From Bacteroidales bacterium (GTDB taxonomy: Bacteria; Bacteroidota; Bacteroidia; Bacteroidales; UBA10428), in contig DNTK01000225.1 of the NCBI GenBank assembly GCA_003508755.1, positions 1-11,566 on the forward strand: a DNA stretch of 11,566 nt, in the 5' to 3' direction. Of the stretch, positions 1 through 6,066 are shown piece by piece. The stretch's first letter is position 1. Every line of letters starts with the position of its first letter. The position numbers and the translations under genes were made by a program. The notes beneath the pieces were generated by a model, which saw only the letters and a program-made list of their open reading frames with translations, had not been told where the DNA came from and did not search any database.

Positions 1-551
1 TTGTCGATTTCGTCGATGTAGACGATCCCGCGCTTGGCCTTTTCCACGTCGTAGTCGGCATTTTGCAGCAGCGCCAGGATGATGTTTTCCACATCCTCGC
101 CCACATAGCCGGCCTCGGTCAGGCTGGTGGCATCGGCGATGGTAAACGGCACGTTGAGAAACCGCGCCAGGGTCTGGGCAAGCAACGTTTTACCGCAGCC
201 CGTGGGGCCGATCAGCAGGATGTTGCTCTTCTGGATCTCCACATCGCCGGCGCTGATGGTCGTGTCCAGCCGTTTGTAGTGGTTGTATACGGCCACCGCC
301 AGGTGCTTCTTGGCCACGTCCTGTTCGATCACGTAGTCGTCCAGCCGGGTCTTGATCTCCTGGGGAATCATCAGGTTTTCAAAATCGCCGGCCTCTTTTT
401 CATTCTCTTCTTCAATGATCTCGCTGCACAGCTGAATGCACTCATCGCAAATATATACAGCCGGTCCGGCGATCAGCTTTTTGACCTCCTTCTGGTTCTT
501 CCCGCAGAAAGAACAGAAGAGATTCTCATTAGGCTCGTCTTTTTTGGCCAT
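1..551 (-). CDS. clpX: ATP-dependent Clp protease ATP-binding subunit ClpX (N-terminal part, runs off the window)
   Basis: ClpX is the AAA+ unfoldase that recognises tagged substrates and feeds them into the ClpP chamber in the cytoplasm. The start and 183 codons are present and the rest lies beyond the left edge. Seen directly: the N-terminal zinc-binding domain with C13-x2-C16 and C35-x2-C38; the Walker A motif GPTGCGKT at residues 115-122; the AGYVGEDVEN segment at about 147-156; and the Walker B motif IVYIDEID at 176-183, just before the edge. The ATG at 551 lies three bases after the clpP stop, and a GGAGG sequence inside the last clpP codons sits about eight bases upstream, so the two genes are very likely co-transcribed and translationally coupled. 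Nothing in the visible part is abnormal. Only the missing C-terminal part (sensor 2, IGF loop) cannot be assessed. Confidence 0.98.
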   Translation of the reverse strand, partial: MAKKDEPNENLFCSFCGKNQKEVKKLIAGPAVYICDECIQLCSEIIEEENEKEAGDFENLMIPQEIKTRLDDYVIEQDVAKKHLAVAVYNHYKRLDTTISAGDVEIQKSNILLIGPTGCGKTLLAQTLARFLNVPFTIADATSLTEAGYVGEDVENIILALLQNADYDVEKAKRGIVYIDEID

Positions 552-554
552 GTG

Positions 555-1169
555 TCATGCCTCCGTGTCGGTTAAATGATCCAGGTCATCCCGGTTGGTA
601 ATGACATGGTCCACGATGCCGTATTCTTTTGCCTCCATGCCTGACATGAAGTTGTCCCGATCCGTATCCTTTTGCACATCATCCACGCTTTTGCCGGAAT
701 GACGCACCAGGATGTCGTTGAGGGCGTCTTTCATGCGCAGGATCTCCTTGGCCTGAATGGCGATATCAGAGGCCTGCCCCTGAAATCCGCCCATGGGCTG
801 GTGGATCATGATCCGCGCGTGGGGAAGGGCATAGCGTTTCTTGTCGGCACCGGCAGCCAACAGGAGTGCCCCCATGCTGGCGGCCTGGCCGATGCACACG
901 GTGGTGACATCGGGTTTGATGTACTGCATGGTATCGTAAACCGCCAACCCGGAGGTGACGACGCCACCCGGCGAGTTGATGTAAAGGTTGATATCCTTGT
1001 CCGGGTCTTCCGATTCAAGGAACAGCATCTGGGCAATCAACAGGTTGGCCACATCATCGTTGATGGCGGTTCCCAGAAAGATAATACGGTCTTTCAGGAG
1101 GCGCGAATAGATGTCGTAGGCCCGCTCTCCCCTGCTGGTTTGGTCAATGACCATCGGAATTAATGCCAC
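555..1169 (-). CDS. clpP: ATP-dependent Clp protease proteolytic subunit ClpP
   Basis: ClpP is the self-compartmentalised serine peptidase that works with ClpX (and ClpA-type partners where present) in cytoplasmic protein turnover. With a GTG start at 1169 the protein is 204 residues, the normal size for the family. The catalytic triad is visible: S98 in GQAASMGALLLAAG, H123 in RIMIHQPMGG and D172 in DRDNFMS. The handle-region and oxyanion strands (NLYINSPGGVVTSG, residues 61-74) are intact. The reading frame stays open upstream to 1289, but the extension is arginine/serine-rich and unlike ClpP. The GTG is preceded by a good AAAGGAGA ribosome binding site, and the protein then begins with the typical LIPMVIDQTSRGERAYDIYSRLL segment. 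The gene sits between tig (142-bp gap) and clpX (3-bp gap), the usual order. No pro-peptide is obvious beyond the first few residues. Confidence 0.98.
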   Translation of the reverse strand: MALIPMVIDQTSRGERAYDIYSRLLKDRIIFLGTAINDDVANLLIAQMLFLESEDPDKDINLYINSPGGVVTSGLAVYDTMQYIKPDVTTVCIGQAASMGALLLAAGADKKRYALPHARIMIHQPMGGFQGQASDIAIQAKEILRMKDALNDILVRHSGKSVDDVQKDTDRDNFMSGMEAKEYGIVDHVITNRDDLDHLTDTEA

Positions 1170-1176
1170 AGTCTTA

Positions 1177-1184
1177 TCTCCTTT
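1177..1184 (-). promoter_or_regulatory. Ribosome binding site of clpP (decides the GTG start)
   Basis: On the minus strand AAAGGAGA is followed by a seven-base spacer and then GTG at 1169. This strong Shine-Dalgarno match, together with the ClpP homology beginning immediately after it, places the start at the GTG rather than at the upstream in-frame start near 1289. Confidence 0.85.
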
Positions 1185-1311
1185 ACATCTGCTTCGTTTC
1201 CATCGTTGGGTGCAGTTCCGTGATACGGAGCGCCACCGAACCGAAGAAAAAATTGACGGGTTACAGCGAGTGCGCCGGAACGGCCGCAACGGTCGAGTAC
1301 ATAGCCTATTG

Positions 1312-2625
1312 TTATTCGGCAGCCGGTTTTTCCGGTTCCACCGATTCGATCTCGTTTTTTTCCATTATAAGCTTAATCGCCTGTTTTTCAAGTAAGGCGT
1401 GCTTAAAAAGCGCCAGCTGGTCGCCACTGTTCGCGTAAACATTTTTAACCACATCCACCGGCTGGTTATAGGTGGCGGCCATCTCTTCGAAGCCTTTTTC
1501 CAGGTCTTCATCGGCCAGTTCCATTTTTTCCTGCTGGACGATCCGGCCCAGAATCAACTGGCGGCGCACCTGTTTTTCGGCGGTTTCCCGGTATTTTTCA
1601 GCAAGGCTCTCCCGGGAGATGCCGGCTTCCTCAAAGGTCTTGTTGTGGTAGGAAAAGGAGCGTTCGGCATCGGCAATGATGCCGTTGAGTTCATGCTCCA
1701 CCATCACATCGGGCACCTCGAATTCTACTTTTTCCAGAATCTGGCTGAAAATCTGCTCGTTGAGTTCCTGCTCGATGCGTTTGTCATATCCCTGGGTCAG
1801 GTTCTCTTTGATTTTTTCCCGGACTTCATCGAGGGTGGTAAACGGTCCCAGCTGCTTGGCCATCTCATCGTCGATTTCCGGGAGGACCTCTTTGCGGATT
1901 TCGTTGAGTTTAACCTTAAAATCAACCGTGTGGCCGGCCAGCTTCTTGTTAAAATAATCATCGGGGAATGAGGCGGTGATCTCTTTTTCGTCACCGGGAT
2001 TCATGCCGATGACACCCTTATCGAAGTCTTCGGATATGTGGCCATCGCCGAGCTTGATCACGAAATTTTCCGTTTTCTGGGTATCTTCGAAAGGTTTTCC
2101 ATCCTTGAAGCCTTCGTAGTCCACCTGGACGAAATCGCCGTCCTGCGCCGGGCGTTCCTCATCGATGGGCTCCCGTTTGGCCAGATTCTTCTGCATCATC
2201 TGGATCTGGACCTCCACTTCTTCGTCACTGGCCTGGTAAAGGGTCTTTTTCAGCTTCAGCCCGGTATAATCGATATCGGCAATCTCCGGCTGGACTTCAA
2301 CGTCGGCGTCGAAATGGTAGGCTGCGCCGGCTTTCAGTTCCGGCGGTTCAACCTTGGGGGAACCGACAACCTTCAATTCCGTCTCTTTCAGTGCCGCCAC
2401 GTAGGCATCCTGGATCAGCTTGCCGGTCACATCGGCATTGACATCCTTTTTATAAAGCCGTTCGAGAACCCCGCGCGGGGTCTTTCCCGGTCGAAAACCT
2501 TTAACCTTGGCGGTTTTTTTCAGGGTCTTGTAAGCATCATCCAGTTCGCGGGTCACATCCGCCTCGGGAATCTCAATGTGCATCACTTTTTTGACGGAGC
2601 TGCGATCTTCAACGGTAACCTTCAT
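1312..2625 (-). CDS. tig: Trigger factor, ribosome-associated chaperone/peptidyl-prolyl isomerase
   Basis: Trigger factor binds the ribosomal exit tunnel through protein L23 and holds nascent chains; it also has prolyl isomerase activity. The product is 437 residues, close to the usual 430-450. Three parts are visible: the N-terminal ribosome-binding domain with the signature GFRPGKTP at residues 43-50; an FKBP-type isomerase domain at about 159-244 (starting GDFVQVDYEGFKDGKPFE); and a long charged helical C-terminal domain to the end, with an acidic/alanine tail EPEKPAAE. The ATG at 2625 is preceded by AAAGGAC on the minus strand at normal spacing. The gene heads the tig-clpP-clpX series. 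The 142-bp gap to clpP shows no clear terminator, so read-through into clpP is plausible, and a separate clpP promoter cannot be excluded. Confidence 0.98.
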   Translation of the reverse strand: MKVTVEDRSSVKKVMHIEIPEADVTRELDDAYKTLKKTAKVKGFRPGKTPRGVLERLYKKDVNADVTGKLIQDAYVAALKETELKVVGSPKVEPPELKAGAAYHFDADVEVQPEIADIDYTGLKLKKTLYQASDEEVEVQIQMMQKNLAKREPIDEERPAQDGDFVQVDYEGFKDGKPFEDTQKTENFVIKLGDGHISEDFDKGVIGMNPGDEKEITASFPDDYFNKKLAGHTVDFKVKLNEIRKEVLPEIDDEMAKQLGPFTTLDEVREKIKENLTQGYDKRIEQELNEQIFSQILEKVEFEVPDVMVEHELNGIIADAERSFSYHNKTFEEAGISRESLAEKYRETAEKQVRRQLILGRIVQQEKMELADEDLEKGFEEMAATYNQPVDVVKNVYANSGDQLALFKHALLEKQAIKLIMEKNEIESVEPEKPAAE

Positions 2626-2709
2626 AATTGTCCTTTCTAAACCCTGAATGGAGCCCTTTCCAAAGCAACGATGGCTGCCGACCGACGTTAAAAACCACTC
2701 GATTCAGGT

Positions 2710-2746
2710 AAAAAATTAAGCGCCCCGACGCGACAGGCATCAGGGC
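2710..2746 (-). terminator. Probable rho-independent terminator between the tRNA region and tig
   Basis: On the minus strand GCCCTGA (2746-2740) can pair with TCGGGGC (2728-2722), seven pairs with one G-T wobble, closing an 11-base loop. It is followed within seven bases by a run of six T (2715-2710). It would stop transcripts coming from the tRNA side about 85 bases before the tig start, so tig should have its own promoter between 2626 and 2709. I could not pick a convincing -35/-10 pair there. Confidence 0.55.
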
Positions 2747-2848
2747 TCCTTTTGAAATATTCCCGGTAACGGTATTGGCTTGCAACAGCCAGGACCAATT
2801 CAGTCAGCGGGCCCGCACCGCCAGTCGATAAAAAACGCCGGCGGTATT

Positions 2849-2872
2849 TGGTGCGAGAGGGGAGACTTGAAC
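2849..2872 (-). pseudogene. 3' end of a tRNA gene (truncated tRNA remnant, Leu-like)
   Basis: The minus strand reads as a T-loop plus acceptor 3' strand: GTTCAA-G-TC, then CTCCC for the T-stem, CTCTCGC for the acceptor strand, A as discriminator, and an encoded CCA. Twenty-one of 24 bases match the 3' end of the intact tRNA-Leu at 3023-3109, but the acceptor sequence differs (partner would be GCGAGAG). The remnant is therefore more likely from another isoacceptor than a copy of its neighbour. Directly upstream (minus strand) the sequence turns into an unrelated A+T-rich stretch, and neither the T-stem 5' strand, the anticodon arm nor the acceptor 5' strand is found. A tRNA 3' end left alone like this is typical of an eroded gene or of an attachment-site scar. 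Confidence 0.6.
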
Positions 2873-2991
2873 CTTTATAGGGTATAAAATTTGTCAAAAT
2901 TGCCAACTGACTGAATTATTAAACACTACCCCTGAGCACACCATCCTATTGAAATTAATACTCATCCATGCCTTCTACCTAATTGTAAAAC

Positions 2992-3021
2992 AAAAAAATT
3001 TATTTGCGCACCTAAGTGCAC
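2992..3021 (-). terminator. Terminator of the tRNA-Leu gene
   Basis: Immediately after the tRNA CCA end, the minus strand has GTGCAC-TTAG-GTGCGC: six pairs including one wobble, with a tetraloop. After a short A/T stretch comes a run of seven T (2998-2992). Position and structure fit a rho-independent terminator for the single tRNA transcript. Confidence 0.55.
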
Positions 3022-3022
3022 A

Positions 3023-3109
3023 TGGTGCGGGTGGGGAGATTTGAACTCCCACATGGTCTCCCACGCCAGATCCTAAGTCTGGTCCGTCTACCAATTCCGG
3101 CACACCCGC
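3023..3109 (-). tRNA. tRNA-Leu (anticodon UAG)
   Basis: This is a class II tRNA of 87 bases including an encoded CCA (3025-3023). The acceptor stem GCGGGTG (3109-3103) pairs perfectly with CACCCGC (3033-3027), with discriminator A. The D-loop contains the AATTGGTAGAC pattern usual in leucine tRNAs. The anticodon stem CCAGA/TCTGG encloses the loop CTTAGGA, giving anticodon TAG, which reads CUA and, by wobble, CUG. A long variable arm follows, and the T-arm is GGGAG-TTCAAAT-CTCCC. It is transcribed toward tig and has its own downstream terminator. Confidence 0.96.
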
Positions 3110-3137
3110 ACGGTTATAAAATCATTAAACTTGGTAA

Positions 3138-3163
3138 ACTATACGATTTTTTTTAAATTTCAA
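3138..3163 (-). promoter_or_regulatory. Candidate promoter of tRNA-Leu
   Basis: The minus strand has a good -10 hexamer, TATAGT (3143-3138), about 28 bases before the mature tRNA 5' end. The nearest -35-like hexamer, TTGAAA (3163-3158), leaves only a 14-base spacer, which includes a run of eight A. The -10 is believable from its position; the -35 is weak. Confidence 0.35.
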
Positions 3164-3195
3164 GTTTTAAAAAATAATTATTTCAATTTAATCAA

Positions 3196-3211
3196 GAACC
3201 ATCAATGGTTC
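3196..3211. repeat. Perfect short palindrome (GAACCATCAATGGTTC)
   Basis: Sixteen bases that form GAACCA-TCAA-TGGTTC (seven pairs if read with a 2-base centre), in the gap between the tRNA promoter and the end of the XRE gene. No T-run follows it on either strand, so it looks more like a protein-binding site or a weak hairpin than a terminator. A second, weaker inverted repeat, ACCGA/TCGGT with a loop of mostly A, lies at 3294-3313. Confidence 0.4.
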
Positions 3212-3345
3212 AGTATAGAACACGGAAGGTAATTTATAAGGATATTAAGCAAATGGGGTTAAGGCGGGTGATAAATTGTACCTCATAAATATGACCGAAT
3301 AAAAAAAATCGGTACTGAAATGACAATATGCCGTCCTTTTTTCAA

Positions 3346-3669
3346 TTATCTCAAAATTTCATCTATAATAAGGACAAGCTTCTTTGCCATCACTTCATCA
3401 TCAGTTTTTATAATTTCACTAATTTTTGAGGCCAATTTGGCGCTATGTTTTGATTTAGCAAGCGGAAGCTCAAATAGTTCCGTAGAATCGATTTCTAACG
3501 CTTCGGCTATTTTTTCTAGTGTTTTTAGTGTGACGTTTGCTCGTCCGTTTTCAACTTTCTGGAAATATTTGTAGCTGATTCCAAGCCGTTCCATATCCTC
3601 TTGCCTTATACCCTTGCTAAGGCGCACTTCCCTGATCCTTTTTCCGATCAAAATTGCTAAATTTTCCAT
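3346..3669 (-). CDS. XRE-family helix-turn-helix transcriptional regulator
   Basis: A 107-residue DNA-binding protein. Residues about 8-62 form a Cro/CI-type helix-turn-helix: IGKRIREVRLSKGIRQEDM, then the recognition-helix region LGISYKYFQKVENGRANVT, then LKTLEKIAEALEI. The remaining 40 residues are charged and helical and may serve dimerisation. The pattern matches small stand-alone regulators, including phage-type repressors and controllers of toxin-antitoxin or restriction modules; the sequence alone does not say which. It diverges from the nuclease-like gene at 3866, leaving a 196-bp shared control region. On the minus strand a TTCAAG-17-TATAAG promoter (3705 to 3677) would start transcription almost at the ATG, giving a nearly leaderless mRNA. 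That fits the lack of a good Shine-Dalgarno sequence, and a palindrome covers the -35, so autorepression is plausible. Confidence 0.9.
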   Translation of the reverse strand: MENLAILIGKRIREVRLSKGIRQEDMERLGISYKYFQKVENGRANVTLKTLEKIAEALEIDSTELFELPLAKSKHSAKLASKISEIIKTDDEVMAKKLVLIIDEILR

Positions 3670-3699
3670 ATACCCACTTATAGCACTCTACGGAGACCT

Positions 3700-3717
3700 C
3701 TTGAACCTCTCGTCAAG
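3700..3717. promoter_or_regulatory. Candidate operator for the XRE regulator (inverted repeat CTTGA-N8-TCAAG)
   Basis: A five-base inverted repeat, CTTGA (3700-3704) and TCAAG (3713-3717), with an eight-base spacer. It overlaps the -35 hexamer of the proposed minus-strand promoter (TTCAAG 3705-3700, TATAAG 3682-3677, spacer 17). Small XRE proteins commonly bind such sites in their own promoter, but the assignment here is inference. For the opposite direction the best hexamers are TTGACA at 3730-3735 and TATACT at 3771-3776, which do not pair at a standard spacing. Confidence 0.35.
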
Positions 3718-3865
3718 GAATATTCACGCTTGACATACCCTCCTATGAGTTGGTAGAAAGATTAAAAAGGTATACTTTAAGAAACCTAACGTCTCTGGGA
3801 CATAAATTAAAGAAAGCCAGCGCTGAATGCGTATTGGCTCGTTAAAACCATGGAGATTGAGAGAG

Positions 3866-4393
3866 ATGGCTCAAATTACATGGAGTGACCACAATGAGAT
3901 GAAGAACGGGTTTAAATCTGATGTCACGAAATTTTTTGGATCTAAAAGCATATTCATTCCAAATGAAGTGCGAATTTCAGGCATGGGATTCGCCTTCCAG
4001 CCAGATGGGCTAATTTTTTCATATAACGAAAAGCTGGAGATAATATTTCCTGAGTTCAAAACAGCTTCTGGAATCAAAGACCGGAAGGGGATCTTCTTCC
4101 AGTTGGGAAAATACAATATTTTGAAGAAATACCAACGTGATGCATTCAATTCAATAACCGACAAACTAAAAAGATTAGAAATCGCTGAACATAAAGCTTT
4201 CATTGAAAAACATTGGGGGTCATTTAAGCTATTCTATGAAATCAGAGACAAGATGAAATTTTCATTTCAAGCTTGCCTTATTAAGGAGGGCAAAGACACA
4301 TATTTCATTAAGTTTATAAATGAAACACTACCCCATGTTTCAATACAGACCTATAATTGTAATTCACTGAAAACAGAAGAGGGTTTTATATGA
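3866..4393 (+). CDS. Hypothetical protein with a PD-(D/E)xK-like nuclease motif set
   Basis: A 175-residue cytoplasmic protein with no signal peptide or membrane segment. I chose the ATG at 3866 (MAQITWSDHN) because GGAG lies ten bases upstream; an in-frame ATG at 3827 has no ribosome binding site. Residues in order: E34 in NEVRISG; P46-D47-G48 in FAFQPDGLIFSY; E63-F64-K65 in a hydrophobic strand LEIIFPEFKTA; and Q79-x3-Y83 in FFQLGKYNI. This PD...ExK...QxxxY arrangement is that of the RecB-like branch of the restriction-endonuclease fold (for example Cas4 or AddB nuclease domains). The C-terminal half (about 95-175) has no motif I know. It is divergent from an XRE regulator, which fits a regulated defence or mobile-element gene. 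I infer a nuclease fold; activity and target are unknown, and no methyltransferase is nearby. Confidence 0.7.
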   Translation: MAQITWSDHNEMKNGFKSDVTKFFGSKSIFIPNEVRISGMGFAFQPDGLIFSYNEKLEIIFPEFKTASGIKDRKGIFFQLGKYNILKKYQRDAFNSITDKLKRLEIAEHKAFIEKHWGSFKLFYEIRDKMKFSFQACLIKEGKDTYFIKFINETLPHVSIQTYNCNSLKTEEGFI

Positions 4394-4765
4394 TAGCATT
4401 TGGCCAAAAAATATGAAGGCAACACCAATCTTGCTGCTTTAAAAATCATCATTGTTGTTTCTTAAATCATTATACTGTGGAAACCGACCCAATCAGCAGT
4501 AGATGAAAATACTGTTTTCAACAAACAAGGTATGCTGATCGTTTAATAATAGGCTTTTCAAAAAATGGATAAAATAGGATTCAACATTTAGAGAATGGGA
4601 ACAGGTGGTTCCAAAAATCAGCTATATGGATGATTATTCCACATCGGATGAGCCGGGCCACGGCCTACATCGACTATAAAAATGATTATTACGTTTCAGA
4701 AAGAAGCTCAAATCGAGGAGATGTTAAAAAATAACTTAGTAGGTCCTTTTGGCATAGGAAATTAA
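4394..4765. other. Intergenic stretch with decayed coding traces
   Basis: Here 372 bases lie between two plus-strand genes. The first part (to about 4560) is A+T-rich with nothing recognisable. From about 4590 on, protein-like sequence appears in more than one plus-strand frame: an open stretch containing WEQVVPKISYMDDYSTSDEP without a start breaks near 4650. A second frame then carries a 27-codon open frame, 4682-4765 (MIITFQKEAQIEEMLKNN...), whose TAA touches the ATG of the next gene. This could be a frameshifted old gene or a short upstream cistron coupled to the 68-aa gene. Neither piece is recognised. Confidence 0.35.
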
Positions 4766-4972
4766 ATGACAGACGAAGAAAATTACCGCAAAATCCTTGA
4801 AAACATGACCGAGCAGGAAGCACTTTCATATGTGTCCTCAATATTAAAAGAAACCATCTCCGATACCCAAGCAATACGGGCCGCCTGCGAAGCATTAGTG
4901 GGTGGCCAGTTTCATAAGGCGCTCGGATATGAAAAAGACATCAGATTTCCAGATCCAGATCCGTGGTTTTAG
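4766..4972 (+). CDS. Small acidic hypothetical protein (68 aa)
   Basis: Not recognised. The 68-residue product is soluble, acidic and mostly helical in character. It begins MTDEENYRKILENMTEQEA and ends with a proline/aspartate-rich tail RFPDPDPWF; there is no signal peptide, cysteine or membrane segment. The start is supported by AGGA six bases before the ATG. The preceding 27-codon frame ends exactly at this ATG (TAA-ATG), which could mean coupling. The size and charge would suit a small accessory or antitoxin-like protein, but no toxin partner is visible, so this is only a thought. The 3' end contains a block that recurs at 11390-11411, where the same reading (LxYEKD) is followed by a stop. 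Confidence 0.6.
   Translation: MTDEENYRKILENMTEQEALSYVSSILKETISDTQAIRAACEALVGGQFHKALGYEKDIRFPDPDPWF
4920..4941 (+). repeat. Dispersed direct repeat, left copy (inside the 3' end of the 68-aa gene)
   Basis: This 22-base block matches 11390-11411 at 20 of 22 positions, including an unbroken 16-base core (ATATGAAAAAGACAT plus flank). Weaker similarity continues for about 25 bases downstream (GATTT, AGATCC and GATC words in the same order with small shifts). The two copies are in the same orientation, about 6.5 kb apart, and bracket the whole A+T-rich gene cluster. Confidence 0.5.
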
Positions 4973-5213
4973 TGTTCGCATCTTATTTTATTTAGTTTTA
5001 CAGCCAGGAAACGATATTTGTTCAGATTAAGTTTCTTAATTAAGACGGGAGGACGAAATTGGACTTAAAATAGATATAAAATATGGATAAATTTGAGGCA
5101 ACAAATGATAAAGTTTGACCTATGAAAAATAGATAAAAACTAGAAATCTAAAAAAGGATATTCGTAATATAAAATTCATTGTAACTAACTGTAAAAATTA
5201 ATAATTTTTGGTT

Positions 5214-5663
5214 TTATGGATTAGCAATGAACATAATAACTGTACAAAAAATTAATGCCAGTATAGCAAAGATAACTAATCCCATTAATATTTCTAAAAT
5301 TGCTCCAATCAACTTGAATATGATAGGCAATAAAAAAAGACCAATAATTCCAAAAAGTATTCCAGTTAAAAATGAGTTCCCAACAATGAATCCATATAGA
5401 AATCCAAATAATGCAGATAGATAAGATAATTTCCAGATCCAACTTGGTACCGGCTTCTTTGGTAGTTCAATTACAGATTCATCATCAGAAATTCCATCAT
5501 TAACATTTTGGTATTCTTCAGTTGGATTTGATTCGTATCTATCATAGGATGTAGTTTTATTATTAAATCTTTCTTTGACCTTTTTCTTCCTTCTCTGCCT
5601 TAGTATCCATACGACACCCCTTGAATGCTGCTGTGCCGCGGTTGGACGACCAGGTATGGTCAT
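5214..5663 (-). CDS. Small membrane protein with basic N-terminal tail and three predicted helices
   Basis: A 149-residue protein with no recognised family. Residues 1-72 are hydrophilic: a strongly basic stretch RQRRKKKVKERF at about 22-33, then an acidic/asparagine-rich linker. Three hydrophobic helices follow at about 76-94, 98-118 and 123-146, the last ending at the C-terminus. No cleavable signal peptide is present, so the basic tail should be cytoplasmic. I start at the ATG at 5663 because GGAGG sits five bases upstream; the in-frame ATG at 5675 overlaps that site. The first 90 bases are visibly richer in G+C than the rest of the gene, suggesting a mosaic origin. It is 403 bp downstream of the M48 peptidase gene and probably has its own promoter. 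Confidence 0.75.
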   Translation of the reverse strand: MTIPGRPTAAQQHSRGVVWILRQRRKKKVKERFNNKTTSYDRYESNPTEEYQNVNDGISDDESVIELPKKPVPSWIWKLSYLSALFGFLYGFIVGNSFLTGILFGIIGLFLLPIIFKLIGAILEILMGLVIFAILALIFCTVIMFIANP

Positions 5664-6066
5664 GTTGTCCTCCATAATTTATACTTGAAAATGTATAATA
5701 ATACTATCTTACGTTTTTGATATAACAGCTACTCCTGTTAAATCGCTGAAAAGATATTCTGATTTTAATAGTAGATTCTCAATCTTTTAATCCCCTGATT
5801 TTAAATTTCGTGAAATATAAAATTTGTATGTCCAAGACATGAGACGAAAACCACTATCTAAAATTTGTTACTTAAACAAACTCTGACTTTGCTGTAGCTA
5901 TTTCAACAAAATGAATATATCTATAGTTTCGTAGATTCGAATTTTTACAGGTCTTTTAAAACCTTTTTAGCCTATAGATATTTGACCCTATTCATGAATT
6001 TTAAATTCAATTTTTTTCAAATATGTGAGAATATCCTTGATATTATCTTTGATCATTAATAGCAGT
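5664..6066. other. A+T-rich intergenic region, no gene seen
   Basis: About 400 bases of very A+T-rich DNA between the small membrane-protein gene and the M48 peptidase gene. Both strands are broken by stops in all frames. I found no convincing terminator with a T-run after the peptidase gene and no paired promoter hexamers I would defend, although TATAAT-like words are common because of the composition. Confidence 0.6.

Noticed and set aside
1170..1289. In-frame 5' extension of clpP by about 40 codons
   Set aside because: The extension is Arg/Ser-rich and unlike ClpP. A strong ribosome binding site sits directly before the GTG at 1169, where family similarity begins.
1399..2640. Long plus-strand open frames opposite tig (190 and 200 codons) and similar ones opposite clpX and clpP
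   Set aside because: They are antisense shadows of well-identified genes caused by codon bias; their translations resemble no protein and lack ribosome binding sites.
2688..2906. Minus-strand 72-codon open frame
   Set aside because: It runs through the tRNA remnant and the terminator hairpin, has no recognisable content and no clear ribosome binding site; most likely a chance frame.
3689..3712. Possible second tRNA-like T-arm (GGAGAC-CTC-TTGAACC resembling the remnant at 2849-2872)
   Set aside because: A three-base insertion breaks the T-loop/T-stem geometry and no acceptor strand or CCA follows; treated as chance, or part of the regulator control region.
5221..5442. Second minus-strand frame overlapping the small membrane protein
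   Set aside because: It is an out-of-frame shadow, rich in Ile/Trp/Tyr/Asn as expected from A+T-rich DNA, with no start signal.
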